From Burkholderiales bacterium 70-64 (GTDB lineage Bacteria > Pseudomonadota > Gammaproteobacteria > Burkholderiales > Burkholderiaceae_E), in assembly GCA_001898645.1 (NCBI GenBank), contig MKUQ01000049.1, positions 1 through 37,637 on the forward strand: a stretch of DNA of 37,637 bases, read 5' to 3'. Made by a program: the position numbers and the translations under genes. How positions within the stretch are numbered: position 1 is the stretch's first letter; the number at the start of each line of letters is the position of its first letter. Positions 26,401-34,504 of this stretch are shown one piece after another. The notes below the pieces were generated by a model. That model did not search any database. It saw only the letters and a list, made by a program, of their open reading frames with translations, and was not told the DNA's origin.

Positions 26401-27611
26401 ATCCAGGCAATGCGGCGGCGATGTTCTTCCTCAATGCCACCGATCCCGACACGATCCGCGCCACGCGCGCGGCGATGGTCGGCATCGGCTACAAGGCGCA
26501 GCGGCTGGCCCACGACGCGCTCGCGCGTTTCGCGAAGGAGCAGACGAGGCGGCCGCCGGCTACCGTGGGCAAGGCGCCGCTGAGGGAGCAGGTGATCCAC
26601 TTCGTCAACAAGAAGATGCCGGGCAACCTGCCGAGCAAGACCGCGCGGGCGCTGCTCGACATCGAGGACCACCGCTACGTGCCGATCATCCGCGATCCGC
26701 GCTCGACCACGGTCGATTCCGAGGCGGTGTTCTACTTCCCGGGCTGCGGCTCGGAGCGCCTGTTCTCGCAGGTGGGCCTGGCCACGCAGGCCATGCTGTG
26801 GCACGTCGGCGTGCAGACCGTGCTGCCGCCCGGCTACCTGTGCTGCGGCTATCCGCAGCGGGGATCGGGGCAGTACGACCGCGCCGAGAAGATGATCACC
26901 GACAACCGGGTGCTGTTCCACCGCGTGGCCACCACCCTGAACTACCTCGACATCCGCACCGTGGTGGTCAGCTGCGGCACCTGCCACGACCAGCTCCAGG
27001 GCTACGAGTTCGGGAAGATCTTCCCGGGCAGCCGCATCGTGGACATCCACGAGTTCCTGATGGAGAAGGGCGTGAAGCTGGACGGCGTCACCGGCGCGCG
27101 CTACATGTACCACGATCCCTGCCACAGCCCGATCAAGCGCTACGCGCCGCTGAAGGTCGTCAACGCGCTGATCGACGTTGCGCTCAACGGGCGCGTGGAG
27201 CTCAACGACCGCTGCTGCGGCGAATCGGGCACGCTCGCCGTGTCGCGCCCCGACATCAGCACCCAGGTGCGCTTCCGCAAGGAAGAGGAGATGCGCCGCG
27301 GTGCCGCGGCGCTGCGCGCGCGGCCGGCGAATGCGGCGGCGGGCACAGTGGCGGGCACGGCGACGGGCACGGCAGCGACCGCGGAGCCGGGCGCCGCGGC
27401 GCGGGCCGATGCACGGCCCTTCGACGGTCCGGTGAAGGTGCTCACCTCGTGCCCCTCGTGCCTGCAGGGGCTGTGGCGCTATGCCGGGGACGCCGGCATC
27501 GAGGCCGACTACATCGTCGTGGAGCTGGCGCGCCACCTGCTCGGCGACGACTGGCTGCCGCGCTACGTGCAGCGCGCCAACGACGGCGGCATCGAGCGCG
27601 TGCTGGTATAG
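23457..27611 (+). CDS. Giant FAD- and FeS-containing oxidoreductase (DUF3683/GlcD/CCG fusion)
   Basis: This 1384-aa fusion has four parts. Residues about 30-190 are a DUF3683-type N terminus ([19 protein letters not shown]). A GlcD/PCMH FAD-binding domain follows from about 200 ([17 protein letters not shown]), with an FAD-oxidase C-terminal domain carrying [17 protein letters not shown] and [10 protein letters not shown]. Two ferredoxin-like clusters follow: [11 protein letters not shown] near 885 and [12 protein letters not shown] near 945. Last are two cysteine-rich CCG repeats ([31 protein letters not shown]) from about 1093. The architecture suggests oxidation of a 2-hydroxy acid such as D-lactate, with electrons passed to quinone. 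Gly/Ala-rich insertions at about 620-640 and 1285-1320 are unlikely to be structural. The substrate is inferred only from family. Confidence 0.88.
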   Translation: MNSPFAARPAAVPDPVAGRADVCDAGTAGPVRLREIPYNYTSFSDREIVIRLLGAEGWSLVSELRGERRTGRSARMLYEVLGDIWAVRRNPYLQDDLLDDPKRRRLLVEALHHRLGEIEKRRRLDLSAAADDAAGERSQRVSRLLELARRAVAGFEDECARTGALRVRAMRRLSRHTARDNVRFDGMSRVSHVTDATDWRVEYPFVVLTPDAEAEIAPLVAACIELGLTVIPRGGGTGYTGGAIPLTPMSAVINTEKLERMSGIERLRLPGIEHEVSTVFTEAGVVTRRVTDAAERAGLVFAVDPTSLDASCIGGNIAMNAGGKKAVLWGTALDNLAWWRMVDPDGNWLEVTRLAHNLGKIHDAPSASFELKWYAPKQLGADGTMRGAPIRSERLDIEGRRFRKPGLGKDVTDKFLAGLPGVQKEGCDGLITSARWVLHRMPKCIRTVCLEFFGQPKDAVPSIVEIKSYLDARPQGAILAGLEHLDERYLRAVGYTTKSRRGGLPKMVLIGDIVGDDDEAVARAASEVVRLANRRSGEGFVAVSAEARKAFWADRSRTAAIARHTNAFKINEDVVIPLARMGEYTDGIERINIELSTRNKLAVLDALERLMGDETQLPQAAAAGRGGAGGHAGAGGEAAGEALTADRRGQALEVIGAVRRRWRFLLDRIDAPLAPLRETLDELGLEQLRAKLGERLAQEPDATLFRVMQDRTVRVSWKTEVRAPLDRIFSGLAFAPLLEAIDAAHRRVLRARVFVALHMHAGDGNVHTNIPVNSDDYAMLEQAHATVARIMALARSLDGVISGEHGIGITKLEFLGSEETADFRAYKQRIDPHGHFNRGKLLDDPALPGDLRNAYTPSFGLMGAESLILQQSDIGAIADSVKNCLRCGKCKPVCATHVPRASLLYSPRNKILATSLLVEAFLYEEQTRRGVSVRHWDEFSDVADHCTVCHKCVTPCPVDIDFGDVSMNMRNLLRKMGRKKFNPGNAAAMFFLNATDPDTIRATRAAMVGIGYKAQRLAHDALARFAKEQTRRPPATVGKAPLREQVIHFVNKKMPGNLPSKTARALLDIEDHRYVPIIRDPRSTTVDSEAVFYFPGCGSERLFSQVGLATQAMLWHVGVQTVLPPGYLCCGYPQRGSGQYDRAEKMITDNRVLFHRVATTLNYLDIRTVVVSCGTCHDQLQGYEFGKIFPGSRIVDIHEFLMEKGVKLDGVTGARYMYHDPCHSPIKRYAPLKVVNALIDVALNGRVELNDRCCGESGTLAVSRPDISTQVRFRKEEEMRRGAAALRARPANAAAGTVAGTATGTAATAEPGAAARADARPFDGPVKVLTSCPSCLQGLWRYAGDAGIEADYIVVELARHLLGDDWLPRYVQRANDGGIERVLV

Positions 27612-27627
27612 GACCTGGCGCACCCCC

Positions 27628-28113
27628 ATGGCCCCGCCCGCGCTCCTCGATCCCGGCTGCCCGCTGTGCGCGGACGCGGGCGGCCGCGTGCTGGTGCGCG
27701 CCGGCGCGTGGCGCATCGTGCTCGCCGGGGACCCGGACTATCCGGCCTTCACGCGCGTGGTGTGGAGCACGCACGTCGCCGAGATGAGCGATCTCGGCGA
27801 AGAGCAGCGCGGCGAGCTCATGCGCGTGGTGCTGGAAGTCGAGCGCGCGCAGCGCGCCGCGCTGTCGCCCGACAAGATCAACCTCGCCAGCTTCGGCAAC
27901 GTCGTGCCGCATCTGCATTGGCACGTGATCCCGCGCTGGCGTGACGACCGGCATTTCCCCGAGCCCGTATGGGGGCGCCCCGCCGCGGGGCGCGACGAAG
28001 CGGTCGCGGCGCGCCGCGCCGCGGTGCTCGGGCGGCTCGACGCCTATATCGAGACGCTGCGCCGCCGGCTGGGCGGCTCGGCAGACCCCGGCGCGGGGAC
28101 GATCGTAGCGTGA
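27628..28113 (+). CDS. HIT-family nucleotide-binding hydrolase
   Basis: This 161-aa protein of the histidine-triad superfamily carries the catalytic motif HLHWHVIPRW at about 92-101. An N-terminal CPLC pair (about 11-14) may bind zinc, as in several HIT proteins. FTRVVWSTHVAEMSDL is the usual substrate-side loop. It begins 16 nt after the oxidoreductase stop and is probably cotranscribed. HIT proteins cleave nucleotide phosphoramidates or dinucleotides; the specific substrate cannot be read. A strong hairpin follows 59 nt downstream. Confidence 0.88.
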   Translation: MAPPALLDPGCPLCADAGGRVLVRAGAWRIVLAGDPDYPAFTRVVWSTHVAEMSDLGEEQRGELMRVVLEVERAQRAALSPDKINLASFGNVVPHLHWHVIPRWRDDRHFPEPVWGRPAAGRDEAVAARRAAVLGRLDAYIETLRRRLGGSADPGAGTIVA

Positions 28114-28171
28114 GCCGGCCCTGAGCGGGGACGGCGGCCGCGGCGCGGGAGCCGCCGGTCGGCCGGCCGCC

Positions 28172-28209
28172 GCCGCGCGTCGCGGCGAAGCGCCGCCGCG
28201 ACGCGCGGC
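28172..28209 (+). terminator. Perfect 16-bp GC hairpin after the HIT gene
   Basis: The arms 28172-28187 and 28194-28209 are exact complements around AAGCGC. The stem is almost all G/C and very stable, but no T-tract follows. It lies between the HIT gene and the 575-aa unknown gene, suggesting an end of transcript or a strong RNA structure. Confidence 0.45.
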
Positions 28210-28275
28210 ACCTCCGGTCGCCTCACGGCTGACGCACACTGTCGCATCGAGCACCGGGGATCGACGAAGACGAGC

Positions 28276-30003
28276 ATGGGCGCTGGTACCGAATCCGACC
28301 TCGCGCGGATACGCGACGCAGATTCGTGCAGGGAGTGGCTGCGTACGCTGCCGCCCGATCCGGGCGACTGGCTGGCGGCGATCGCGGGGCTGCTGGCCCG
28401 GCTGATGCGCCCCGGCCCCGGGGCGGACGTGCTGTTCGAGGTGCTCGAGCCGCTGCGCGTCGCACAGGTTCGCGCGATCGAGCAGTGGCTGGCGCCGCTG
28501 GCTGCGCGGGCAGTCCCGTATGCCGAGGAGGAATGGCACCGGGTCGGCGTGGCGCTGGCGAACCTGCGCGGCACCCGCGACCTGTTCAAGCGCGCGTATT
28601 CGCAGATGCTGCGTGCCGACGGCGGCGATACGCACGCCGTGATCCCCGGCGCCACCAACGCCCTGCGCGTGGTGCTGCCGCTGGCGCGCGCGCTCGACGC
28701 GCAGGCACGCATCGTCTCGCTGCTGCTGGGCCACCGCAGTGCGCCGCTGCCGGCCGACTGGGACGCGCTGTGCGTGCTGGCGCGCCACCTGCGCCGCACC
28801 ACTTTCCTGGACGAGACCCTGCTCGACGAGGTGCCGCTGGTCAAGCCCGTCACCGCGCGCGCGCTGTTCACCTATCCGCTGCTGCTGCGCCTGGCGGCGC
28901 TGCCGCTGCGACCCGCGGCGGATGCACGGTTCGCGGAGCGGCTCGCCAGCCGGCTGGCCGCGCGCGTCGGTTTCCGGATCGATCGTGCGCCGGCGGCCGC
29001 GAACCCGCACGGCCCCAGCCTCGGGCTGACCCCCGAGCATGCCGTGCGCCTGGATACGCACCGGGTGCCGGCCAGCCTGGCGCGTCGGCGCGAGCAGTGG
29101 CTGGCGACGGGCGCCCACGAGGCGGTGCGGCGGCAGGTGCCGCTCACGCCCGCGGCGCTCGCCGCGCTGCTCGACGATCTCGAGCGCCGCTGGACGGCCG
29201 CCGCGCCGGTGCCGGCCGTTGCCAGGGGCGCGCGCGCCGCCGCCGACGCGCCGCCGGTCCAGGCCCCGACCCAGGCCCAAGCCCAGGCGGCCGGTGCGCT
29301 CGCGGGCGGTCCGGCGCGCCTGCGCTTCGGGCTGCCGCGCATGCATTCGGCCGACGTGCGGGTAAAGGTCGGCGCACGCACCCCGCAGACCGGCACGCGC
29401 GCGCCTCAGGCCGGGGCCGCGCCGAGGTACGTGTATGGCCGCTGGGAACAGAACACGATCATCCGGCTCGCCCTGGGCACCGAAAGCGAGAAGCTCGATC
29501 ACGCCGCGCTGCTGATGGCCGAGGGCGAGACCGTGAGCTGCCTCGAGGCGCGTCCGGACGGATGCCTCGTGCTCGAGCGCCACGAGCCGATGCCGCGGCC
29601 CGGGCTCGGCATGCTGGTGGCGGTGGCGCCGGCGGGCGAGGGCACTCCCCTGGCCGGCCTGTCCCTGGGAGTCGTGGAAGCGATCGAGCAGGTTCCGGAG
29701 ACCGACTACCTGCGCCTGCGCGCCCACCGGATCACCGTGCGTCCCTGGCGCGGCAAGCCGATGCCGGTGGGCGTGAAGATCGGCGACGCGATGTTCTTCG
29801 AGGACGCCTGGCTGTTGCCCGGCGATGCGCCGAGCGGGGAGCCGCCCAGCCTGGTGCTCGCGCCCAGCCGTGCGCACGCGGGAGCGCGCGGCCTTCTGCG
29901 CGAGCCCGATCGCGATGCGAGCGTCCGCTTCGTGGCGCTGGCTGCGCGCGGTCCCGGCTACGAACGCCTGTCGCTGCGCATCGAGGCGGGTGAATTGGGC
30001 TAA
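28276..30003 (+). CDS. Conserved-looking two-domain protein of unknown function
   Basis: I do not recognise this 575-aa protein. Residues 1 to about 310 are helical and Leu/Ala/Arg-rich with no signal peptide. A low-complexity Ala/Pro/Gln linker follows at about 315-350. Residues about 385-570 form a beta-rich domain, beginning YVYGRWEQNTIIRLALGTESEKLDH and ending in RFVALAARGPGYERLSLRI. The layout, a helical N part with a small beta-barrel-like C part, recalls ligand-sensing or adaptor proteins, but no motif such as the PilZ RxxxR is clear. The ATG follows the hairpin at 28172-28209 by 66 nt. It sits directly before the DUF971-ubiE block. Confidence 0.75.
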   Translation: MGAGTESDLARIRDADSCREWLRTLPPDPGDWLAAIAGLLARLMRPGPGADVLFEVLEPLRVAQVRAIEQWLAPLAARAVPYAEEEWHRVGVALANLRGTRDLFKRAYSQMLRADGGDTHAVIPGATNALRVVLPLARALDAQARIVSLLLGHRSAPLPADWDALCVLARHLRRTTFLDETLLDEVPLVKPVTARALFTYPLLLRLAALPLRPAADARFAERLASRLAARVGFRIDRAPAAANPHGPSLGLTPEHAVRLDTHRVPASLARRREQWLATGAHEAVRRQVPLTPAALAALLDDLERRWTAAAPVPAVARGARAAADAPPVQAPTQAQAQAAGALAGGPARLRFGLPRMHSADVRVKVGARTPQTGTRAPQAGAAPRYVYGRWEQNTIIRLALGTESEKLDHAALLMAEGETVSCLEARPDGCLVLERHEPMPRPGLGMLVAVAPAGEGTPLAGLSLGVVEAIEQVPETDYLRLRAHRITVRPWRGKPMPVGVKIGDAMFFEDAWLLPGDAPSGEPPSLVLAPSRAHAGARGLLREPDRDASVRFVALAARGPGYERLSLRIEAGELG

Positions 30004-30032
30004 CATTGCAGCTCACCCCCTGCAATGCGTCC

Positions 30033-30452
30033 ATGGCCGGCCTCGATTCCCGCACCCCGCTGCCCACCCGTCTCGTCGTTCACCAGCAGTCACGCTTGCT
30101 CGAAGTCGAGTTCGACGACGGCAAGCTGTTCCGGTTGCCGTTCGAGCTGCTGCGCGTGTACTCGCCCTCGGCCGAAGTGCGCGGGCACGGACCCGGCCAG
30201 GAGGTGGTGCAGGCCGGCAAGGCCTCGGTCGGCATCGAGTCGGTCGAGGCGGTCGGCCGCTACGCGATCCAGCCCGTGTTCACCGACGGCCACACCAGCG
30301 GCATCTATTCCTGGGACTACCTCTACTGGCTGGGCGACAAGCAGGAGCAGTTGTGGCAGGAGTACCTGTCACGCCTCGAGGCGGCCGGCCTGAGTCGCGA
30401 GGCAGCCGCGCCGTCCGGTGGTGCCACCGCGGCGAAACGGCCGAAGTCCTGA
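30033..30452 (+). CDS. DUF971 (GBBH-like N-terminal) protein
   Basis: This 139-aa protein has the DUF971 core over residues about 10-100: [40 protein letters not shown], then [25 protein letters not shown]. This is the small fold also found at the N terminus of gamma-butyrobetaine hydroxylase, with links to iron-sulphur biology in other bacteria. Its gene usually precedes ubiE in betaproteobacteria, as here (16 nt apart). The start was placed at the ATG at 30033. An upstream in-frame start would overlap the previous gene's end. Confidence 0.88.
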   Translation: MAGLDSRTPLPTRLVVHQQSRLLEVEFDDGKLFRLPFELLRVYSPSAEVRGHGPGQEVVQAGKASVGIESVEAVGRYAIQPVFTDGHTSGIYSWDYLYWLGDKQEQLWQEYLSRLEAAGLSREAAAPSGGATAAKRPKS

Positions 30453-30468
30453 GCGGGGCGGGGCGCCG

Positions 30469-31209
30469 ATGAGCGAATCCCGCCAGACGCATTTCGGCTA
30501 CCAGACGGTCGACGAAGCGCAGAAGGCCGGCCGCGTGGCCGGCGTGTTCCATTCGGTGGCCACGCGCTACGACCTGATGAACGACCTCATGTCGGGCGGG
30601 CTGCACCGGCTGTGGAAGATCTTCACCGTGCGCCAGGCCGCGGTGCGCCCGGGCATGCGGGTGCTCGACGTTGCCGGCGGCACCGCCGATCTGGCACGGG
30701 CGTTCGCGCGCCGGGTCGGGCCGCGCGGCGAGGTCTGGCTCACGGACATCAACGGGTCGATGCTCGCGGTCGGCCGCGACCGCCTGATCGACGACGGCTG
30801 CCTGCATCCGGCGGTGCAGTGCGATGCCGAGGCGCTGCCGTTTCCCGACGCGTACTTCGATCGCGTGAGCGTCGCCTTCGGCCTGCGCAACATGACGCAC
30901 AAGGAGCGCGCCCTGGCCGAGATGCATCGCGTGCTCGCGCCGGGAGGCCGGCTGCTGGTGCTCGAATTCTCCCGTGTGCGTAAGGCCCTGGCGCCGTTGT
31001 ACGACATCTACTCGTTCTCGGTCCTGCCGTGGCTGGGGGCGCGTGTGGCCGGCGACGAGGCCAGCTATCGCTACCTCGCCGAATCGATCCGCATGCACCC
31101 CGACCAGGAGACGCTGAAGACGATGATGGAGTCCGCGGGTTTCACGCGGGTGCGTTATTTCAATCTGACGGGCGGCGTGGTGGCGCTGCACGAGGGCTTC
31201 AAGCCTTGA
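30469..31209 (+). CDS. ubiE: Ubiquinone/menaquinone C-methyltransferase
   Basis: This 246-aa SAM-dependent enzyme C-methylates the quinone ring. The N-terminal signature [24 protein letters not shown] (about 25-48) and the SAM loop [12 protein letters not shown] (about 65-76) are clear. The second UbiE signature appears as [37 protein letters not shown] (about 131-167). It opens the ubiE-Tim44-ubiJ series on the plus strand. Confidence 0.96.
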   Translation: MSESRQTHFGYQTVDEAQKAGRVAGVFHSVATRYDLMNDLMSGGLHRLWKIFTVRQAAVRPGMRVLDVAGGTADLARAFARRVGPRGEVWLTDINGSMLAVGRDRLIDDGCLHPAVQCDAEALPFPDAYFDRVSVAFGLRNMTHKERALAEMHRVLAPGGRLLVLEFSRVRKALAPLYDIYSFSVLPWLGARVAGDEASYRYLAESIRMHPDQETLKTMMESAGFTRVRYFNLTGGVVALHEGFKP

Positions 31210-31240
31210 CCGTTCCAACGATCCTGACTCCGGAGTGCTC

Positions 31241-32161
31241 ATGAAACGCATGCTGTCCCGAACCCTGGCCGTGTTCGTCGCCGTCCTGGCGGCACTGGCC
31301 TTCGTCATCCCCGACGCCGAAGCCCGGCGCATGGGAGGCGGCCGCTCGATCGGCAAGCAGTCCTCGGGGGTGACGCAGCGCCAGGCGGCTCCGCAGCAGC
31401 CCGCCGCCGCGCCGCAGACTGCGCCGCGCCAGGGGGCGGCGGCGCAAGGCGGCAACCGCTGGCTCGGCCCGATCGCCGGCCTGGCCGCCGGCCTGGGTCT
31501 GGCCGCGCTGGCCAGCCACCTCGGTTTCGGCGAGGAGCTGGCGAGCTTCATGCTGCTGGCGCTCCTGGTGGTGGCCGCGATCGTGGTGTTCCGGCTGCTG
31601 GTCGGCCGGCGCCCGCCCGCCGGGCCGCGTCCCGCCTACCAGGGCGGCTACTCCAATGCCAGCGTCGGGCAGGAAGCGAGCGTGCGCTACGCACCGCTGC
31701 CCCAGGGCCCCGAGACGGGGGCGCCCGCGCGGCCGGCCATGCCCGCGGCAGCAGGCGACGGCGCGGCCTCCACGGCCGCTGCCTGGCGGGTGCCTGCCGA
31801 GATGGACGTCGAGGCGTTCCTGCGGACCGCGAAGGTGCAGTTCGTCCGCCTGCAGGCGGCTTACGATGCAGGCAATCTGGACGATCTGCGCGAGTTCACC
31901 TCGCCCGAGATGTTCGCCGAGCTGAAGCTGGAGATCGACGAGCGCCGCGGCGGCACCAACCGCACCGACGTCGTCACGCTCGATGCGCAGCTGCTCGGCG
32001 TCGAAACCAGTGCCGCCGAGCACATGGCCAGCGTGCGCTTCACCGGCATGATCCGCGAGGAAGCCGCCAGCGAGGCCAAGCCCTTCGACGAGGTCTGGAA
32101 CCTGGTCAAGCCGGTCGATGGCCGCGGCGGCTGGACGCTTGCCGGCATCCAGCAGCTCTGA
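31241..32161 (+). CDS. Tim44-like domain protein
   Basis: This 306-aa protein starts with a signal-like helix (LAVFVAVLAALAFVIPDAEA), followed by RRMGGGRSIGKQSSGV and a Gln/Ala/Pro-rich linker. Two more helices at about 75-115 precede the soluble Tim44-like domain at about 180-306 (FLRTAKVQFVRLQAAYDAGNLDDLREFTSPEMFAELK). The family is a regular neighbour of ubiE/ubiJ in betaproteobacteria. The ATG at 31241 is preceded by CGGAG. Its role is not established; membrane location with the C-terminal domain free is inferred. Confidence 0.88.
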   Translation: MKRMLSRTLAVFVAVLAALAFVIPDAEARRMGGGRSIGKQSSGVTQRQAAPQQPAAAPQTAPRQGAAAQGGNRWLGPIAGLAAGLGLAALASHLGFGEELASFMLLALLVVAAIVVFRLLVGRRPPAGPRPAYQGGYSNASVGQEASVRYAPLPQGPETGAPARPAMPAAAGDGAASTAAAWRVPAEMDVEAFLRTAKVQFVRLQAAYDAGNLDDLREFTSPEMFAELKLEIDERRGGTNRTDVVTLDAQLLGVETSAAEHMASVRFTGMIREEAASEAKPFDEVWNLVKPVDGRGGWTLAGIQQL

Positions 32162-32179
32162 GACACAGGAGCGGCGGCC

Positions 32180-32836
32180 GTGACCGCGGGCCGGCGCCTT
32201 GCCGATCAGGGCGCTGCGGCGCTGGTCGCGGCGGTCAACCACCTGCTGCGCCAGAACGATTGGGCGCGCGCCAAGCTGGCGACGTTCGCCGGCCGCATCG
32301 TGCGCATCGGGGTCGAGGCGCCGGGCCTGCCGGGCCTGCCGCCCCCGCGCCTGCAGACCCGCGTCGGCGAAGGCGGCCTGCTCGAGGTCCAGGGTTGGGC
32401 CGAGGAAAGCGAGGGCGAGATCGCCGTCCACATGCTCCTGAAGCCGTCGGTGGATGCGGCATTCGGGTTGCTGCGCGGCGGGCCGCAGGCGCTCAGGCCC
32501 CACCTGCGCATCGAGGGCGACGCGATGCTCGCCGCCGCCCTCGGCGAGATCGCCGAGCACCTGCGCTGGGACGCCGAGGAAGACCTCAGCCGGATCACCG
32601 GCGATGCCGTGGCGCACCGTATCGGGCGCGGCCTCGAATCGGCCCGTGCCGCGGCGCAAGACCTGCGCACGCGCCTCGAAACCTCGGCCGGCACCCATCT
32701 GGCGGGCGACAGCGGCCAGCTGGTCGGTCGCGCGGAGCTGGCCGCCCTGCGCGCCTCGCTGGACGAGCTGGAGCTGCGCGTGGACCGGCTCGATGCAAAG
32801 CATGCCGCCGCCACGGCGAGCCGGCCGGTGCGCTGA
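32180..32836 (+). CDS. ubiJ: UbiJ-like SCP2-domain protein
   Basis: This 218-aa protein begins with a GTG start (32180) preceded by GGAGCGG. The SCP2-like lipid-binding domain covers about 10-130 (AAVNHLLRQNDWARAKLATFAGRIVRI). A C-terminal helical region follows, with a terminal coiled-coil-like LAALRASLDELELRVDRLDAK. UbiJ is an accessory lipid-binding factor of aerobic ubiquinone synthesis. The next gene is expected to be ubiB in related genomes, but here an unrelated exported protein follows. Confidence 0.85.
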   Translation: MTAGRRLADQGAAALVAAVNHLLRQNDWARAKLATFAGRIVRIGVEAPGLPGLPPPRLQTRVGEGGLLEVQGWAEESEGEIAVHMLLKPSVDAAFGLLRGGPQALRPHLRIEGDAMLAAALGEIAEHLRWDAEEDLSRITGDAVAHRIGRGLESARAAAQDLRTRLETSAGTHLAGDSGQLVGRAELAALRASLDELELRVDRLDAKHAAATASRPVR

Positions 32837-32852
32837 CGCCGCGAGGCGGATC

Positions 32853-33806
32853 GTGATCGTCGCCGCGCCGCTCGTGCAGCCGCCGCACCGGCGCGCGCCC
32901 AGCCGGGTGATCGCCGCAGCGCTGGCGAGTCTCTGCGCGAGCGTCGCCGTCAACGTCGGCGTTGCCGCGACTCCATCCGCTACGACCCCATCCGTCGTGC
33001 CCCCCGCTCTGGCGGCTGCTGCAGGCGTCGCCTCTGCGAACGCCACGCCTGCGAACGTCATCCCGGCGAATGCCGCCTCCGCGAACACCACCCCCGCGAA
33101 CGCCGCCCCCGCGAACGCCGCCCCCGCCGCGGGTCTGCCTCCCCTCGGGGCCGCGCTGCGCGAGGCGCTCACGCGAGCGGGCCTGATCGGTCGCGCGGTC
33201 GATCCGGTGCAGGCCTTCTCCTGGACTCTCGAGTCCTCGCGCCCTGCGCGCCCGCCGCGCTGGCAGCGCGAGCGTTTCGCCGGCACGCCGCCCGGCCTTG
33301 CGGCCGGGCTGAGCCCGATCTGGCGCGAGTACCTGCCCGGCAATCCGCAGGAGGCGGCGCCGGGGTCACCCGGAGCCGGCAGCGCGCCGCCCGCGCCGGC
33401 CGCCGCCTCGGGGCCGGCCGACGGCTACAGCGTGCGCGGCTTGATGATCGTGCACCCCGACGACAGCGAGCTGCCGGTGCAAGTGGAGGGCCTCTCCCTG
33501 CCGCTGACCGAGGGTGCGCGTTTCCGCCTCGACTACAACGAGGACGGTGCCTCCCTCTCGCAGACCTGCACCGTGGGCGCCTCGGGGCCCGCCGCCAGCC
33601 TGTATCCGGCCCTTCCCGGCGAGACGCGGACCATCGCCTGTGCGGGCCAGGGCAGCTACCGCGGCATCCCGGTGCGGGGTGGCGCGACCGTGGCCTACCT
33701 GCCGCGGCTGGGCGTCTTTCTGAATGTCGAGCAGCACATCGACAGCCCCTTGGGCAGGCTGCGCTGGGCCACGCGCATCGTCAATTTCGAGATGGCCCGC
33801 CCCTGA
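32853..33806 (+). CDS. Exported hypothetical protein with repeat linker
   Basis: This protein is about 317 aa. GTG at 32853 is the likely start, with GAGGCGG just before it. A signal-like segment (VIAAALASLCASVAVNVGVAA) ends near residue 40. A linker built from six 15-nt repeats encodes PANAA-like units at about 61-92. The C-terminal domain at about 195-317 is beta-rich (GYSVRGLMIVHPDDSELPVQVEGLSL .. RLDYNEDGASLSQTCTVG), with a cysteine pair about 32 residues apart that could form a disulfide in the periplasm. I do not recognise the family. It lies where ubiB would be expected and converges on rlpA. Confidence 0.65.
   Translation: MIVAAPLVQPPHRRAPSRVIAAALASLCASVAVNVGVAATPSATTPSVVPPALAAAAGVASANATPANVIPANAASANTTPANAAPANAAPAAGLPPLGAALREALTRAGLIGRAVDPVQAFSWTLESSRPARPPRWQRERFAGTPPGLAAGLSPIWREYLPGNPQEAAPGSPGAGSAPPAPAAASGPADGYSVRGLMIVHPDDSELPVQVEGLSLPLTEGARFRLDYNEDGASLSQTCTVGASGPAASLYPALPGETRTIACAGQGSYRGIPVRGGATVAYLPRLGVFLNVEQHIDSPLGRLRWATRIVNFEMARP
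33036..33125 (+). repeat. Six 15-nt tandem repeats inside a coding region
   Basis: Units starting with GCGAA recur at exact 15-nt steps (33036, 33051, 33066, 33081, 33096, 33111), translating to PANAA-type pentapeptides. The last units are nearly identical, so recent expansion by slippage is likely; the frame is kept. Confidence 0.85.
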
Positions 33807-33809
33807 TAC

Positions 33810-33906
33810 GGTTCTGCGTTCGTTCGCATGACTGTGGCGGGGCACCTTGCCGTGCTGCAGCACTGCCTGCGGCGCCCAGCCTTATCCTGCGAACGAACGC
33901 AAAACC
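33810..33906. repeat. 97-nt inverted-repeat element between convergent genes
   Basis: GGTTCTGCGTTCGTTCGCA (33810-33828) and TGCGAACGAACGCAAAACC (33888-33906) pair at 18 of 19 positions around a 59-nt spacer. It lies between the exported protein gene and rlpA, which converge. It may be a bidirectional terminator, a MITE-like insertion, or both. Confidence 0.6.
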
Positions 33907-33953
33907 ACATGAATCGTCCGGCGGCGGGATCGCCGCCACGGAGCGGGCAGCCC

Positions 33954-34418
33954 TCAGGCGTCGGCAGTAGGCATGTCGAGCGGCTCCAGCCGCGCCTCGA
34001 CGACGCCGAGGCGGACCATGCCGAGGGCGCGCGCGGCCGCCAGGCTGACGTCGCCGACGCGCCTGTCCACGTGCGGGCCGCGGTCGTTCACGCGCACGAT
34101 CACCGAGCGGTGATTGCGCAGGTTGGTCACCCGGACCAGGGTGCCGAAGGGCAGCGTCCGGTGCGCCATGGTGAACGCCTGCGGGTCGAAGGGCTCGCCG
34201 CTGGCGGTGCTGCGCTGCGCGAAGCGGCGGCCATAGAACGAGATCCGGCCGCGCTGGTGCGCGGCATGCCGGGGCGCGGCATGGGTGTGGTGGGCTTGGG
34301 CAGCGGCCGGTTGCAGCGGCGCGGGGGCCGGCCGTGCGCTCGGTGCCGCGAAAGCGGCGGCGGCCGCGGCAATCGCGATGGCGATCGTGCGGCCGGACGA
34401 TATTCGTGGCATTCGCAT
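33954..34418 (-). CDS. rlpA: RlpA-family septal ring protein
   Basis: This 154-aa exported protein has the double-psi beta-barrel of RlpA. An Ala-rich signal segment (TIAIAIAAAAAAFAAPSA) is followed by a His/Ala/Pro linker. The RlpA domain runs from about 57: GRISFYGRRFAQRSTASGEPFDP, then AHRTLPFGTLVRVTNLRNHRSVIVRVNDRGP with the catalytic Asp. RlpA acts on denuded peptidoglycan strands at the septum. This is a short form with no SPOR domain, and no lipobox Cys is seen. ATG at 34418 has GAGGGAGA upstream. It is divergent from the SDR gene. Confidence 0.9.
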   Translation of the reverse strand: MRMPRISSGRTIAIAIAAAAAAFAAPSARPAPAPLQPAAAQAHHTHAAPRHAAHQRGRISFYGRRFAQRSTASGEPFDPQAFTMAHRTLPFGTLVRVTNLRNHRSVIVRVNDRGPHVDRRVGDVSLAAARALGMVRLGVVEARLEPLDMPTADA

Positions 34419-34444
34419 GGGATCTCCCTCGGAGTCGATCGGTC

Positions 34445-34450
34445 CATAAT
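34445..34450 (+). promoter_or_regulatory. Possible -10 box for the SDR gene
   Basis: CATAAT lies in the 86-nt divergent gap between rlpA and the SDR gene, 54 nt before the SDR start. No clear -35 was found. Confidence 0.25.
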
Positions 34451-34504
34451 GCCCGAGAAATACGCCCCACCCGGCACCGCTCGTCAGGTTCGGAGGACGC
34501 AGGC

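Noticed and set aside
23322..27716. A 1464-codon minus-strand open frame opposite the FAD/FeS oxidoreductase
   Set aside because: The plus-strand frame carries all the conserved cysteine and FAD motifs. The antisense frame is a composition effect.
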